A stretch of DNA of 5,454 nucleotides. Origin: Dialister sp. UBA6422. GTDB lineage: Bacteria > Bacillota > Negativicutes > Veillonellales > Dialisteraceae. The stretch is from the NCBI GenBank assembly GCA_002439665.1, contig DJPC01000053.1, forward strand, positions 1-5,454, given 5' to 3'. Shown here one piece after another: positions 1 through 5,286 of this stretch. Both the position numbers and the translations under genes were made by a program. Under the pieces are notes generated by a model. It saw only the letters and a program-made list of their open reading frames with translations, was not told where the DNA came from and searched no databases. Each line of letters opens with the position of its first letter. Position 1 is the stretch's first letter.

Positions 1-27
1 CTGCTCTACCAACTGAGCTACGCCAGC
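1..27 (-). tRNA. tRNA 5' end, probably tRNA-Thr (cut by window edge)
   Basis: Read on the minus strand, the first 27 bases of a tRNA are visible. They are a 7-base acceptor strand GCTGGCG, the TA at positions 8-9, a D-arm GCTC-AGTTGGTA-GAGC, and the first bases leading into the anticodon stem. The anticodon, T-arm and 3' end lie outside the window. From memory, a GCTGGCG acceptor with this D-arm is typical of Firmicutes tRNA-Thr, so Thr is the best guess, but identity cannot be proved without the anticodon. The gene sits directly behind a strong promoter (45-73) and may be the first member of a tRNA or tRNA-containing operon continuing to the left. The tRNA call is firm; the amino acid is not. 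Confidence 0.88.
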
Positions 28-44
28 ATGTCAGCGACTTGATT

Positions 45-73
45 AGTATAACATCTCATCAGCTTCTTGTCAA
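45..73 (-). promoter_or_regulatory. Proximal sigma-A promoter of the tRNA gene
   Basis: On the minus strand a perfect -35 box TTGACA (73-68) is followed by a 17-bp spacer and the -10 box TATACT (50-45), one base off consensus. The mature tRNA 5' end lies 17 bases beyond the -10 box, so transcription would start about 10 bases before it. An A-tract (AAAAAAGTCC) lies directly upstream of the -35 box, as is common at strong rRNA and tRNA promoters, where it can act as an UP element. Confidence 0.85.
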
Positions 74-74
74 G

Positions 75-110
75 GACTTTTTTCAACATCTTTACGACTT
101 TTTTGTCATC
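75..110. repeat. Short direct repeat upstream of the tRNA promoter
   Basis: The plus strand carries GACTTTTTTCAACATC (75-90) and GACTTTTTTGTCATC (96-110), two similar blocks offset by 21 bases, or two helical turns. On the transcribed minus strand these are phased A-tracts upstream of the proximal -35 box. They could bend the DNA or contact the RNA polymerase alpha subunit. A small local duplication is the simplest origin. Confidence 0.5.
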
Positions 111-149
111 GTTTGACGTTTCGTAGGTGCGTCCTCATCACGGTTATAG

Positions 150-189
150 ATTATAGCATGGCATGTTACATCTGTCTAGTACTTTTTTT
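150..189 (-). promoter_or_regulatory. Distal sigma-A promoter of the tRNA gene with upstream A-tract
   Basis: On the minus strand the -35 box TAGACA (178-173, one mismatch) is separated by exactly 17 bp from a perfect -10 box TATAAT (155-150). A run of seven A's lies just upstream (189-183). It faces the tRNA and would start near base 143, giving a leader of about 116 nt, or a second source of the same transcript. The block running from the A-tract through the -35 box matches the proximal promoter at 14 of 16 positions, so the two look like a tandem pair. It could instead drive an unrecognised short RNA, but no terminator lies between it and the tRNA. Confidence 0.72.
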
Positions 190-247
190 ATTTTTTTGAA
201 AAAAAGTTTTTTCTTCAGTTAGCATCCCCATGGGTATGTGATTTTCC

Positions 248-478
248 TTATTCTTCCTTGCGACTTTCCAAAGGGGTTTCTTGTGTCACATCACGATTTA
301 GCACTTTCTTAGCCCCTTTTAAGAATTTAGGACGAGGGATCAATACAATATGACCACACCCGCAACATTTGATGCGCATGTCACTTCCTAGTTGCAAGAC
401 TTCCCACTCCTGGCTGCCGCAGGGATGCTTCTTTTTCATCTGTACAATATCACCAATACGAAACTGGATGAATTTCAT
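248..478 (-). CDS. DUF951 family small protein
   Basis: This 76-residue protein matches the DUF951 family, a short conserved Firmicutes protein of unknown function usually around 65 residues long. The family signature is clear: FRIGDIVQMKKKHPCGS near residues 6-22, W25, and RIKCCGCGH at 35-43. Cys20, Cys38, Cys39 and Cys41 could form a small zinc-knuckle-like site, and the basic N-terminal half would suit nucleic acid binding; both are inferences. The C-terminal tail (about 61-76) is charged and probably disordered, which makes it slightly longer than usual. The start is supported by AAAAAGGAG about 5-7 bases upstream and by a promoter at 518-547. In other genomes, as I recall, the gene often sits near chromosome-partition or mechanosensitive-channel genes; here it stands alone between an operon terminator and a tRNA. 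No convincing rho-independent terminator follows it, so its transcript may run into the tRNA promoter region. Confidence 0.93.
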   Translation of the reverse strand: MKFIQFRIGDIVQMKKKHPCGSQEWEVLQLGSDMRIKCCGCGHIVLIPRPKFLKGAKKVLNRDVTQETPLESRKEE

Positions 479-517
479 AGTATCTCTCCTTTTTAGCTAG
501 GATAATTTATATGTGTC

Positions 518-547
518 ATTATACAACAATATATATAAGATTCTCAA
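518..547 (-). promoter_or_regulatory. Sigma-A promoter of the DUF951 gene
   Basis: On the minus strand the -35 box TTGAGA (547-542, one mismatch) is followed by an 18-bp spacer and a perfect -10 box TATAAT (523-518). Transcription would begin near base 511, giving a 5' leader of about 33 nt with the Shine-Dalgarno sequence at its end. The promoter lies below the terminator at 670-708, so DUF951 is expected to be its own transcription unit. Confidence 0.75.
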
Positions 548-551
548 GATA

Positions 552-586
552 GTTAGTTGTTGGTTATCTGGAGCCAAACAACTAAC
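552..586. promoter_or_regulatory. Inverted repeat upstream of the DUF951 promoter, possible operator
   Basis: GTTAGTTGTT (552-561) and AACAACTAAC (577-586) form a perfect 10-bp inverted repeat. Two further GC pairs extend it inwards past a single bulged A. Neither strand has a T-tract after it, so it is not a terminator. It ends 4 bp before the -35 box of the DUF951 promoter and is centred about 58 bases upstream of the predicted start, a usual place for an activator site. It could also be a structural element of an unknown RNA. The dyad is seen directly; its role is a guess. Confidence 0.5.
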
Positions 587-598
587 ACCGGGAAGCAG

Positions 599-644
599 TG
601 AATGAAGAAAAACCTCAAAAATAGGATGTACGACCCTTCACTCA
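599..644 (-). other. Imperfect hairpin in the gap after the operon terminator
   Basis: On the minus strand TGAGTGAAG (644-636) can pair with CTTCATTCA (607-599) around a 28-base loop. The nine pairs include one G-U, whereas the plus-strand RNA would have an A-C mismatch. The structure therefore favours minus-strand RNA. No T-tract follows it and no promoter could be found for it. It is downstream of the terminator at 670-708 and upstream of the DUF951 promoter. Chance pairing remains possible. Confidence 0.3.
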
Positions 645-669
645 TGATCATTTCAAAATTACAGTCAAA

Positions 670-708
670 AAGGATTGGATATTTGAAAAAATCTAATATC
701 CAATCCTT
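670..708 (-). terminator. Rho-independent terminator of the rapZ-yvcK-whiA operon
   Basis: A perfect 14-bp stem is formed by bases 670-683 and 695-708 (core GGATTGGATATT with AATATCCAATCC) around an 11-base loop. On the minus strand the stem ends in a run of five T's, two of them within the stem. It lies 21 bases past the stop codon of the exported-protein gene, the right place to end the operon. The stem is AT-rich and the T-run short, but its length and perfection make the call good. Confidence 0.85.
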
Positions 709-728
709 CATCACTAGTTATATATTAC

Positions 729-1799
729 TTATTTTTCCGGTACCATCATAAATAAAAGTGGCATAGAGGAAGCTCCTGGCGGCATGAGGCGAATGTAAAG
801 ATCTTTTCCCATATCCCAGGTTCCCATTTCTATATAGTCATCATAGGATTCACCAAAGCGTTTGAGTCGATTGGTATCGGTGCGGTACACTCTCATAAGT
901 CTTGGATTTTGTCCCGCTTCCAAAGTACCTAAATAATAACCGCCCAAGGCATTGATGTACAGTTTGTACTTACCTTCCCCTTTGGACTTGAAGGTGATGT
1001 GATACACCACGCCATAGTCACCTGTGTTTTCCCGATTGACCTGACTGACCTCGTCATAGCCTTGCTGGAATCCCATGGAAGCATCATTTCCTCCCAGCTT
1101 GATGGACGCAGCTCCTTTTTTGAAATCCCAAGGCTTATTTTTCATATACACATCACTAGCAAAGGTACCGCGCATCTCATGACTATCCGGCAAAAGGGTC
1201 TGTGCATGATCAAGTCCCTGCTGCAAGGCATCTCCATTGTCATGAGGCAAAATGGCTATGCCAAATTTGACAGGTTTATTGGTTTTGACTTCCACGATAC
1301 CACTCACCAGGTCTTCTTCCTGGATACCCATTTCATCATCATCCCAAATGACTGTCCTTTTATTGGCCCCTAAAGTGACATTTTGTACTTTCTGCTTAGG
1401 TTCCATCACTTCTCTATAGGATAATGTACTGCCTGTAGGAAAATAGTCACTGCTAGGCTCTCCTCGGATCGCTCTTGTAACAGATATATCTTGTTTTTTA
1501 TCACTTTGGGCATACACCAAAACCCTAGCAGGACTGCCAATCTCATTGACATGATAATAGTAAATCCGACCATTTCCTTTTTTCACAGTGCCTTCATATA
1601 AAATACCTGTCTCATTGGCATATTCTGGACAGTCTGAAAAAATAAGTGTCCCTTCTTTTTTAGTGGTTTCTAAAGGTACCTGGGTATAGTCTTCATCCCA
1701 TGGAGAACTAGCTGCTACGGAGCTAGCCATAGTGCAAAAACAGAGAGCAGCCAAACAGCTCTGAATGATTCTTCTATATTTCATAATTTGGATATCCAT
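729..1799 (-). CDS. Predicted exported protein of unknown function
   Basis: I do not recognise a named family with certainty. From the chosen ATG the protein is 356 residues. A signal peptide is clear: basic KYRR at 7-10, a hydrophobic stretch at about 11-28, and a likely signal peptidase I site after SVAA (27-30). There is no lipobox and no later membrane segment, so the mature protein should be released or loosely held at the envelope. The mature part looks like a beta-rich fold with many short hydrophobic strands. Notable patches are GTLIFSDCPEY (50-60), ILYEGTVKKGNGRIYYYHVN (66-85), GEPSSDYFPTGS (113-124) and GGYYLGTLEAGQNPRL (286-301). From memory, patches of this style occur in secreted Negativicutes proteins, some with copper-amine-oxidase-type stalk domains; that domain is not seen here. 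The mature part has a single cysteine (Cys57). The frame stays open back to a TTG directly after the whiA stop (1844) and has other ATGs at 1814 and 1784. The gene follows whiA by 45 bp and ends at the operon terminator. Confidence 0.82.
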   Translation of the reverse strand: MDIQIMKYRRIIQSCLAALCFCTMASSVAASSPWDEDYTQVPLETTKKEGTLIFSDCPEYANETGILYEGTVKKGNGRIYYYHVNEIGSPARVLVYAQSDKKQDISVTRAIRGEPSSDYFPTGSTLSYREVMEPKQKVQNVTLGANKRTVIWDDDEMGIQEEDLVSGIVEVKTNKPVKFGIAILPHDNGDALQQGLDHAQTLLPDSHEMRGTFASDVYMKNKPWDFKKGAASIKLGGNDASMGFQQGYDEVSQVNRENTGDYGVVYHITFKSKGEGKYKLYINALGGYYLGTLEAGQNPRLMRVYRTDTNRLKRFGESYDDYIEMGTWDMGKDLYIRLMPPGASSMPLLFMMVPEK

Positions 1800-1802
1800 C
1801 TT

Positions 1803-1811
1803 CTTCCTTTT
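1803..1811 (-). promoter_or_regulatory. Ribosome binding site that decides the exported-protein start
   Basis: On the minus strand AAAAGGAAG lies so that its AGGA core (1808-1805) is 5 bases before the ATG at 1799. The alternative starts are less well served. The TTG at 1844 is an unusual codon whose upstream sequence is the whiA tail. The ATG at 1814 has no purine-rich stretch before it. The ATG at 1784 is about 20 bases from this site. The start at 1799 also leaves a normal short n-region before the signal peptide. Confidence 0.55.
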
Positions 1812-1844
1812 CATATTTACTATGGGTAACGTGTCTATAGCCAA

Positions 1845-2771
1845 TCAGGAATTGCCCATTCCCATCTCTGCTACCATGGCTTCAATTTTTTTGAATCGAT
1901 GGGCTAGACCAGATTTGGTAATCCCACAGATCTGGGCCAACTCGGAAAGACTGGCATTGGGATGTTGGAGTCTCACTTCGCAGGCTTCTTTGATTTTAGG
2001 CGATAAGTTAGAGATATTCTCTCTTTGTAAGAGTTGCTGCACCATATGGGTCTGCCTCACCGCTGCATTGACTGTTTTTTGCAAATTGGCAGTTTCGCAA
2101 TTGACTTGCCGGTTCACCCTATTTCGCATGTCCTTGACTACCCGGACACTTTCAAAATCCATATAGCTTTGCGTCGCTCCTACAATCTGTAAAAATCCTG
2201 ACACATCGTCTCCATCTTTTAAATAAACGATATAATCATTTTTCCTATCAGTCATGCGGGCTTTCATTTGAAAACTTTTCATCATCTTCACTAATGTTTC
2301 TGCAAAGTGAGGAGACTGGGTCACCATTTCCAAATGGTAATCGCTTTGGGGACGACTCACAGAACCACCACCGAGAAAAGCACCTGCCAAGTACGCTCTC
2401 CTCTCTTCTGGATCTTTCAGCTGTTCCATATCATCAATACCAGCCAAAGGAGAAAGACCCATGGTATTTAAGAAATGAAGTCCTTCTTTGGAAGGATCTA
2501 CCATCAAGGTATATACATTTTTCTTCCTAAGCCGTCTCCCTTGCCGCACCATGGTAGAAGGAAGAAATCCAAAATCTTTTTTCAGATACACCAATACTCG
2601 GCGGGCCACAGCACTATTTCCTGTAGAAAATTCCAATCCCCAACTCCCATGACTGCCTGTAATAAAGGACCCGCTCATGCGAAGAAGAGCCAAAAGCTCT
2701 GACACTCTGCTTTCCCTGCTTTCTCTGGGAATGCGGGCCAATTCATTTTTGACCTGTTCTGTAAATGACAT
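1845..2771 (-). CDS. whiA: DNA-binding protein WhiA
   Basis: WhiA is a DNA-binding protein found across Gram-positive bacteria. In Streptomyces it controls sporulation genes; in Bacillus subtilis (YvcL) it affects cell division and chromosome segregation. The 308-residue length is normal. The N-terminal part (about 1-115) starts with the usual SFTEQVKNELARI. The degenerate LAGLIDADG homing-endonuclease-like region follows, with YLAGAFLGGGSV at 127-138 and YHLE at 145-148. The linker holds the conserved NRVNRQVNCETANLQKTV (217-234). A C-terminal helix-turn-helix runs from about 256 to 297, with the recognition stretch in ELAQICGITKSGLAHRFKKI. As in the whole family, endonuclease acidic residues are not preserved, so it binds rather than cuts DNA. 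The start overlaps the yvcK stop by one base (TGATG), and a strong AAAAGGAG site (2785-2778) lies within the last yvcK codons. This points to translational coupling. Confidence 0.97.
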   Translation of the reverse strand: MSFTEQVKNELARIPRESRESRVSELLALLRMSGSFITGSHGSWGLEFSTGNSAVARRVLVYLKKDFGFLPSTMVRQGRRLRKKNVYTLMVDPSKEGLHFLNTMGLSPLAGIDDMEQLKDPEERRAYLAGAFLGGGSVSRPQSDYHLEMVTQSPHFAETLVKMMKSFQMKARMTDRKNDYIVYLKDGDDVSGFLQIVGATQSYMDFESVRVVKDMRNRVNRQVNCETANLQKTVNAAVRQTHMVQQLLQRENISNLSPKIKEACEVRLQHPNASLSELAQICGITKSGLAHRFKKIEAMVAEMGMGNS

Positions 2772-4123
2772 CAGTGACTCCTTTTCAGATATTCTTCCAA
2801 AGCTTCCGATGGAATATTGGCTTGGAGAAGATTTCGAATCTGCTGAATTTCACCAGCCAGTACATCCGTATCCTGCACGGCTCCCTTTTCCACCCCTAAA
2901 AGGTCCGCTTCAATCAAGGTAGCTCCCAAAGACTCCACTTTTTTTCGATCAATTTTTACTGGAAAAGCATGTACTTTTTCATATTTTTGTAGTACTTCTT
3001 CTCGAGGCGTAGAATTATTAGCTAAGACAAAATCTACTACACCACCACCTATATGATCCATCAGTGCTTTTACATGATCTCCCACTGTATACCCCGTAGT
3101 TTCCCCAGGTTGTGTCATGACATTACAAATATAGAGTACCGGTGCATCGCTGGCCCTTATCGCCTGTAAGATTTCAGGTACCAGTAAATTAGGCAATATA
3201 CTGGTATATAGGCTTCCTGGTCCTAAGGTAATGAGATCTGCTTTACCTATGGCTTCTAAGGCATCTCCCACGGCCATAGGACTTTTAGGAATGGTGGACA
3301 TGTGGACAATGCGCACATCTCGTCCCACTTTTTCTGGATAAGATGAAATCTCGGACTCTCCTTCTACGATTTCTCCATCAGACATTTTGGCTTTAAGTCT
3401 TACTTTTTCCGCCGTAGCAGGTACCACCTTACCACGGATATTTAAAACTTTACTAGCTGCTTCCAAGGCATTTTGGGGATTTCCAAATTCTTTAATCAAA
3501 GCCGCAAGAAATAAATTTCCCAAACTATGACCAGAAAGCTCCCCTTCGCCGCCGAATCGATACTGGAATAGCTGTTCTAGCAGGGATTCTTTATCTGCTA
3601 AAGCGACCAAACAATTCCGAAGGTCCCCAGGAGCAATAATACCCATTTCTTCCCTAAGACGGCCAGAAGATCCCCCATCATCTGCTACTGTCACAATGGC
3701 AGTGATATTTGATGTTTTCTTTTTCAGACCTCTAAGTAACATGGAAAGTCCATGACCACCGCCGATAGAGACCACATGCATGCCTCTAGAGAGTTCAATT
3801 CTTGAAATCAATCGGCGAGACATCTCTTTCTGTCCTGGAGCAATGAGTTCAAAGAATCGTTTCACCAGCCGCCGGACAGCCACCACCATGATATAGATCC
3901 CTACAATCATCAATAAGGTGCCGCAGACAGCCAAAAAAGTATAGCTATAACTTCCTGTCATCTGGAATGCCAGACGCAAGATCTCTTCTTCTAAGAGACC
4001 TAGAATCTGGTAATTCAAAATCATGGTCGCCCCAAAGACTAGCAAAATAATGCCAAAGGAGAAAAGAATCATCCAACGCTTCACTGCCAGCCCAGGATAG
4101 AGCCACTGTAATATATGTTTCAT
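2771..4123 (-). CDS. yvcK: YvcK / CofD-like UDP-GlcNAc-binding protein with N-terminal membrane module
   Basis: This is the gluconeogenesis factor YvcK, a CofD-like Rossmann-fold protein. In Bacillus it binds UDP-GlcNAc and is needed for growth on gluconeogenic carbon sources and for proper peptidoglycan synthesis and cell shape. At 450 residues it is over 100 longer than the B. subtilis protein. The extra part holds two predicted membrane helices, about 17-39 and 62-84, followed by a basic stretch RRLVKRF (84-90), so the catalytic-like domain is probably tethered on the cytoplasmic face. The conserved core begins at about 115: GGGHGLS (121-127), VADDGGSSGRLR (146-157), PGDLRNCLVALA (165-176), GHSLGNL (198-204), GPGSLYTSILPNL (301-313) and NVMTQPGET (334-342). 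All the expected nucleotide-sugar-site motifs appear intact. It starts 3 bases after the rapZ stop; the run GGGGGAA at the end of rapZ is its likely, rather weak, ribosome binding site. It overlaps whiA by one base. Confidence 0.96.
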   Translation of the reverse strand: MKHILQWLYPGLAVKRWMILFSFGIILLVFGATMILNYQILGLLEEEILRLAFQMTGSYSYTFLAVCGTLLMIVGIYIMVVAVRRLVKRFFELIAPGQKEMSRRLISRIELSRGMHVVSIGGGHGLSMLLRGLKKKTSNITAIVTVADDGGSSGRLREEMGIIAPGDLRNCLVALADKESLLEQLFQYRFGGEGELSGHSLGNLFLAALIKEFGNPQNALEAASKVLNIRGKVVPATAEKVRLKAKMSDGEIVEGESEISSYPEKVGRDVRIVHMSTIPKSPMAVGDALEAIGKADLITLGPGSLYTSILPNLLVPEILQAIRASDAPVLYICNVMTQPGETTGYTVGDHVKALMDHIGGGVVDFVLANNSTPREEVLQKYEKVHAFPVKIDRKKVESLGATLIEADLLGVEKGAVQDTDVLAGEIQQIRNLLQANIPSEALEEYLKRSH

Positions 4124-4126
4124 GGC

Positions 4127-5035
4127 TTATTCCCCCGCAATATCATTCACATCATGTTCCACTGGATTTCTATGAAGATCCCGATGTTCTACATTCACAT
4201 GGCCATGTCTTTCTTTCAAATGCTTCCCTAGCTTTTCTGTCACAAATACGGACCGATGCATACCACCCGTACATCCAATGGCAATGGTAAATTGGGTTTT
4301 CCCTGCTTTCTTAAATTGCTCTACCATGAAATCCATAAAATCATAAAGCTTTGCCAAAAATTTCTCCGTCACCGGAGAGGCATTGATATAGTCAGCCACT
4401 TCCTTCACCCGACCAGTCCAATGTTTATATTTTTCTACATAGAAAGGATTGGGCAAAAAGCGAACATCGATCACCATATCAGCATCAATGGGGATCCCAT
4501 ACTTAAAGCCAAAGGAAAAGACCGTAATCTGCATGCCCTGGTCATCTTCATCGCCACCGAAGCGATTATCCATATATCCTTTTAAATCAGAAGGTTTCAT
4601 GGATGTGGTATCAATGATCAAATCCGCCTGGGCTCTAATAGCCGCCAAAATTTTTCTTTCCTGGGAAATTCCCTCTTGAATCCGCATATTTTTAGCTAAA
4701 GGATGCTGCCGTCTAGTTTCCATATACCGGCGTACCAAAGCTTCATCAGAGGCTTCCAAAAAGACCACTTCATGAGGAATGCCTCTTTTTTTCAGTTCAT
4801 CTAAAGCCTGAGGCAGGGCATCAAAGAAAGAGCCTCCGCGAATATCTGTCACCACAGCCACATGACGAGTATTGGAAGTACTCTTCCAGCAAAGGTCAGC
4901 AAACCGTACAATCAATACAGGTGGCAGATTGTCCACGCAGTAATACCCCATATCTTCCAATTTCTGCATGAAATTTGTTTTGCCTGCACCGCTCATGCCG
5001 GTAATAATGACAAAACGAAATGTATCTTTTTCCAT
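4127..5035 (-). CDS. rapZ: RapZ/YvcJ family P-loop nucleotide-binding protein
   Basis: RapZ (YvcJ in Bacillus) is a P-loop protein. In E. coli it senses glucosamine-6-phosphate and guides RNase E to the small RNA GlmZ. In Bacillus the homologue hydrolyses nucleotides and affects competence; GlmZ is not known there. The 302-residue length is close to family norms. The N-terminal kinase-like domain has a Walker A motif GMSGAGKT (13-20), the family stretch GYYCVDNLPP (30-39) and a Walker B-like VVTDIRGG (61-68). The C-terminal ligand-binding domain carries FSFGFKYGIPIDAD (173-186), DVRFLPNPFY (190-199), the hallmark GCTGGMHRSV (254-263) and HRDLHRN (284-290). No key motif is missing. The first gene of the operon, it starts 6 bases after AAAGAAGG (5049-5042), an acceptable Shine-Dalgarno sequence. 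I could not pick a convincing promoter in the 251-bp gap before it, which is filled by a repeat element, so start of transcription is open. Confidence 0.97.
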   Translation of the reverse strand: MEKDTFRFVIITGMSGAGKTNFMQKLEDMGYYCVDNLPPVLIVRFADLCWKSTSNTRHVAVVTDIRGGSFFDALPQALDELKKRGIPHEVVFLEASDEALVRRYMETRRQHPLAKNMRIQEGISQERKILAAIRAQADLIIDTTSMKPSDLKGYMDNRFGGDEDDQGMQITVFSFGFKYGIPIDADMVIDVRFLPNPFYVEKYKHWTGRVKEVADYINASPVTEKFLAKLYDFMDFMVEQFKKAGKTQFTIAIGCTGGMHRSVFVTEKLGKHLKERHGHVNVEHRDLHRNPVEHDVNDIAGE

Positions 5036-5132
5036 CTCGAACCTTCTTTCGGTTTACCCTATATAGATATGTAATGTCTTTTCTTATCCATTGTAGTGAG
5101 GAGGTAGGAATGAGAAGTGAGGAGTGGTAGAA

Positions 5133-5160
5133 GGGGCGCATCTAATTTATATAGCACCCC
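5133..5160 (-). other. GC-rich hairpin in the left copy of the inverted repeat
   Basis: On the minus strand GGGGTGC (5160-5154) pairs with GCGCCCC (5139-5133) around a 14-base AT-rich loop, six Watson-Crick pairs and one G-U. It is the counterpart of the hairpin at 5211-5236: the paired bases differ but the pairing is kept. The following bases TTCTACC are too weak a T-run to call a terminator. Confidence 0.45.
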
Positions 5161-5164
5161 AATG

Positions 5165-5190
5165 CCCCTCTTTTAAATACCCCTCTTTTA
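5165..5190. repeat. Tandem 15-bp duplication inside the inverted repeat
   Basis: CCCCTCTTTTA occurs at 5165-5175 and again at 5180-5190, with a 15-base period (CCCCTCTTTTAAATA then CCCCTCTTTTATATT). On the transcribed strand this reads as two AAAAGAGGGG blocks. They could be repeated protein-binding sites ahead of rapZ or a simple slippage duplication. Confidence 0.55.
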
Positions 5191-5210
5191 TATTAATATT
5201 AAAATTTTTT

Positions 5211-5236
5211 GCGGCGCCATATAAGTTGTGCGCCGC
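5211..5236 (-). terminator. Possible terminator hairpin after the HAD gene (right copy of the repeat)
   Basis: GCGGCGC (5211-5217) and GCGCCGC (5230-5236) form a perfect 7-bp all-GC stem around a 12-base loop, 51 bases past the HAD stop codon. On the minus strand it is followed by six A's and then TTTT, so the usual immediate U-run is missing and termination would be inefficient. It is also part of the inverted repeat described at 5090-5270. The hairpin is certain as a sequence pattern; the terminator role is doubtful. Confidence 0.35.
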
Positions 5237-5286
5237 TACCTTCACCCCTAATTTCTCATTCCTCACTCATGTCTCTATGTTGCACC

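Larger units (their letters stand above)
5090..5270. repeat. Imperfect inverted repeat of about 180 bp before rapZ
   Basis: Two related copies of about 60 bp face each other. The left copy (about 5104-5160, plus strand) and the right copy (about 5270-5211, minus strand) share in the same order AGGAATGAGAA (5106-5116 and 5263-5253), a T-AGG-GTG block, GTAG, GGCGCA, then TATAT and a C-rich end. Each copy closes on itself with a small GC-rich hairpin, and an AT-rich middle (5161-5210) separates them. The left copy lies in a stretch of 47 bases without a C (5090-5136) and contains AGTGAGGAG twice (5095-5103, 5116-5124). The layout suggests a non-coding repeat of the MITE or REP/BIME kind, or a duplicated hairpin. 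There is no transposase, and copy number elsewhere cannot be judged from one window. Confidence 0.6.

Noticed and set aside
181..207. 9-bp inverted repeat ACTTTTTTT / AAAAAAAGT as a terminator for the DUF951 gene
   Set aside because: The stem is almost all A-T and would be very weak as RNA. The A-tract is better explained as the upstream element of the distal tRNA promoter.
227..234. CCCATGGG palindrome just after the DUF951 stop codon
   Set aside because: It is short, has no loop for a hairpin and no T-tract follows, so chance is enough to explain it.
999..1373. Plus-strand open frame antisense to the exported-protein gene
   Set aside because: It lies wholly within a better minus-strand gene, resembles no known protein, and has no convincing ribosome binding site. 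The same holds for the plus-strand frames at 1765-2166, 2294-2530, 2475-2702, 2677-2922, 4256-4585, 4449-4679 and 4862-5074.
1800..1844. TTG at 1844 as the start of the exported protein
   Set aside because: It directly follows the whiA stop codon, is a rare start codon and adds 15 residues before the signal peptide; the ATG at 1799 has a well-placed ribosome binding site.
5036..5110. A sigma-A promoter directly before rapZ using TATATA near 5060
   Set aside because: No acceptable -35 box lies 16 to 18 bases upstream of it. Other AT-rich -10 candidates in the gap, such as TATATA near 5150, pair only with poor -35 matches.
4896..5141. Minus-strand frame overlapping the start of rapZ in another reading frame
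   Set aside because: It runs through the rapZ Walker A region in the wrong frame and its translation has no family features, while rapZ itself is intact.
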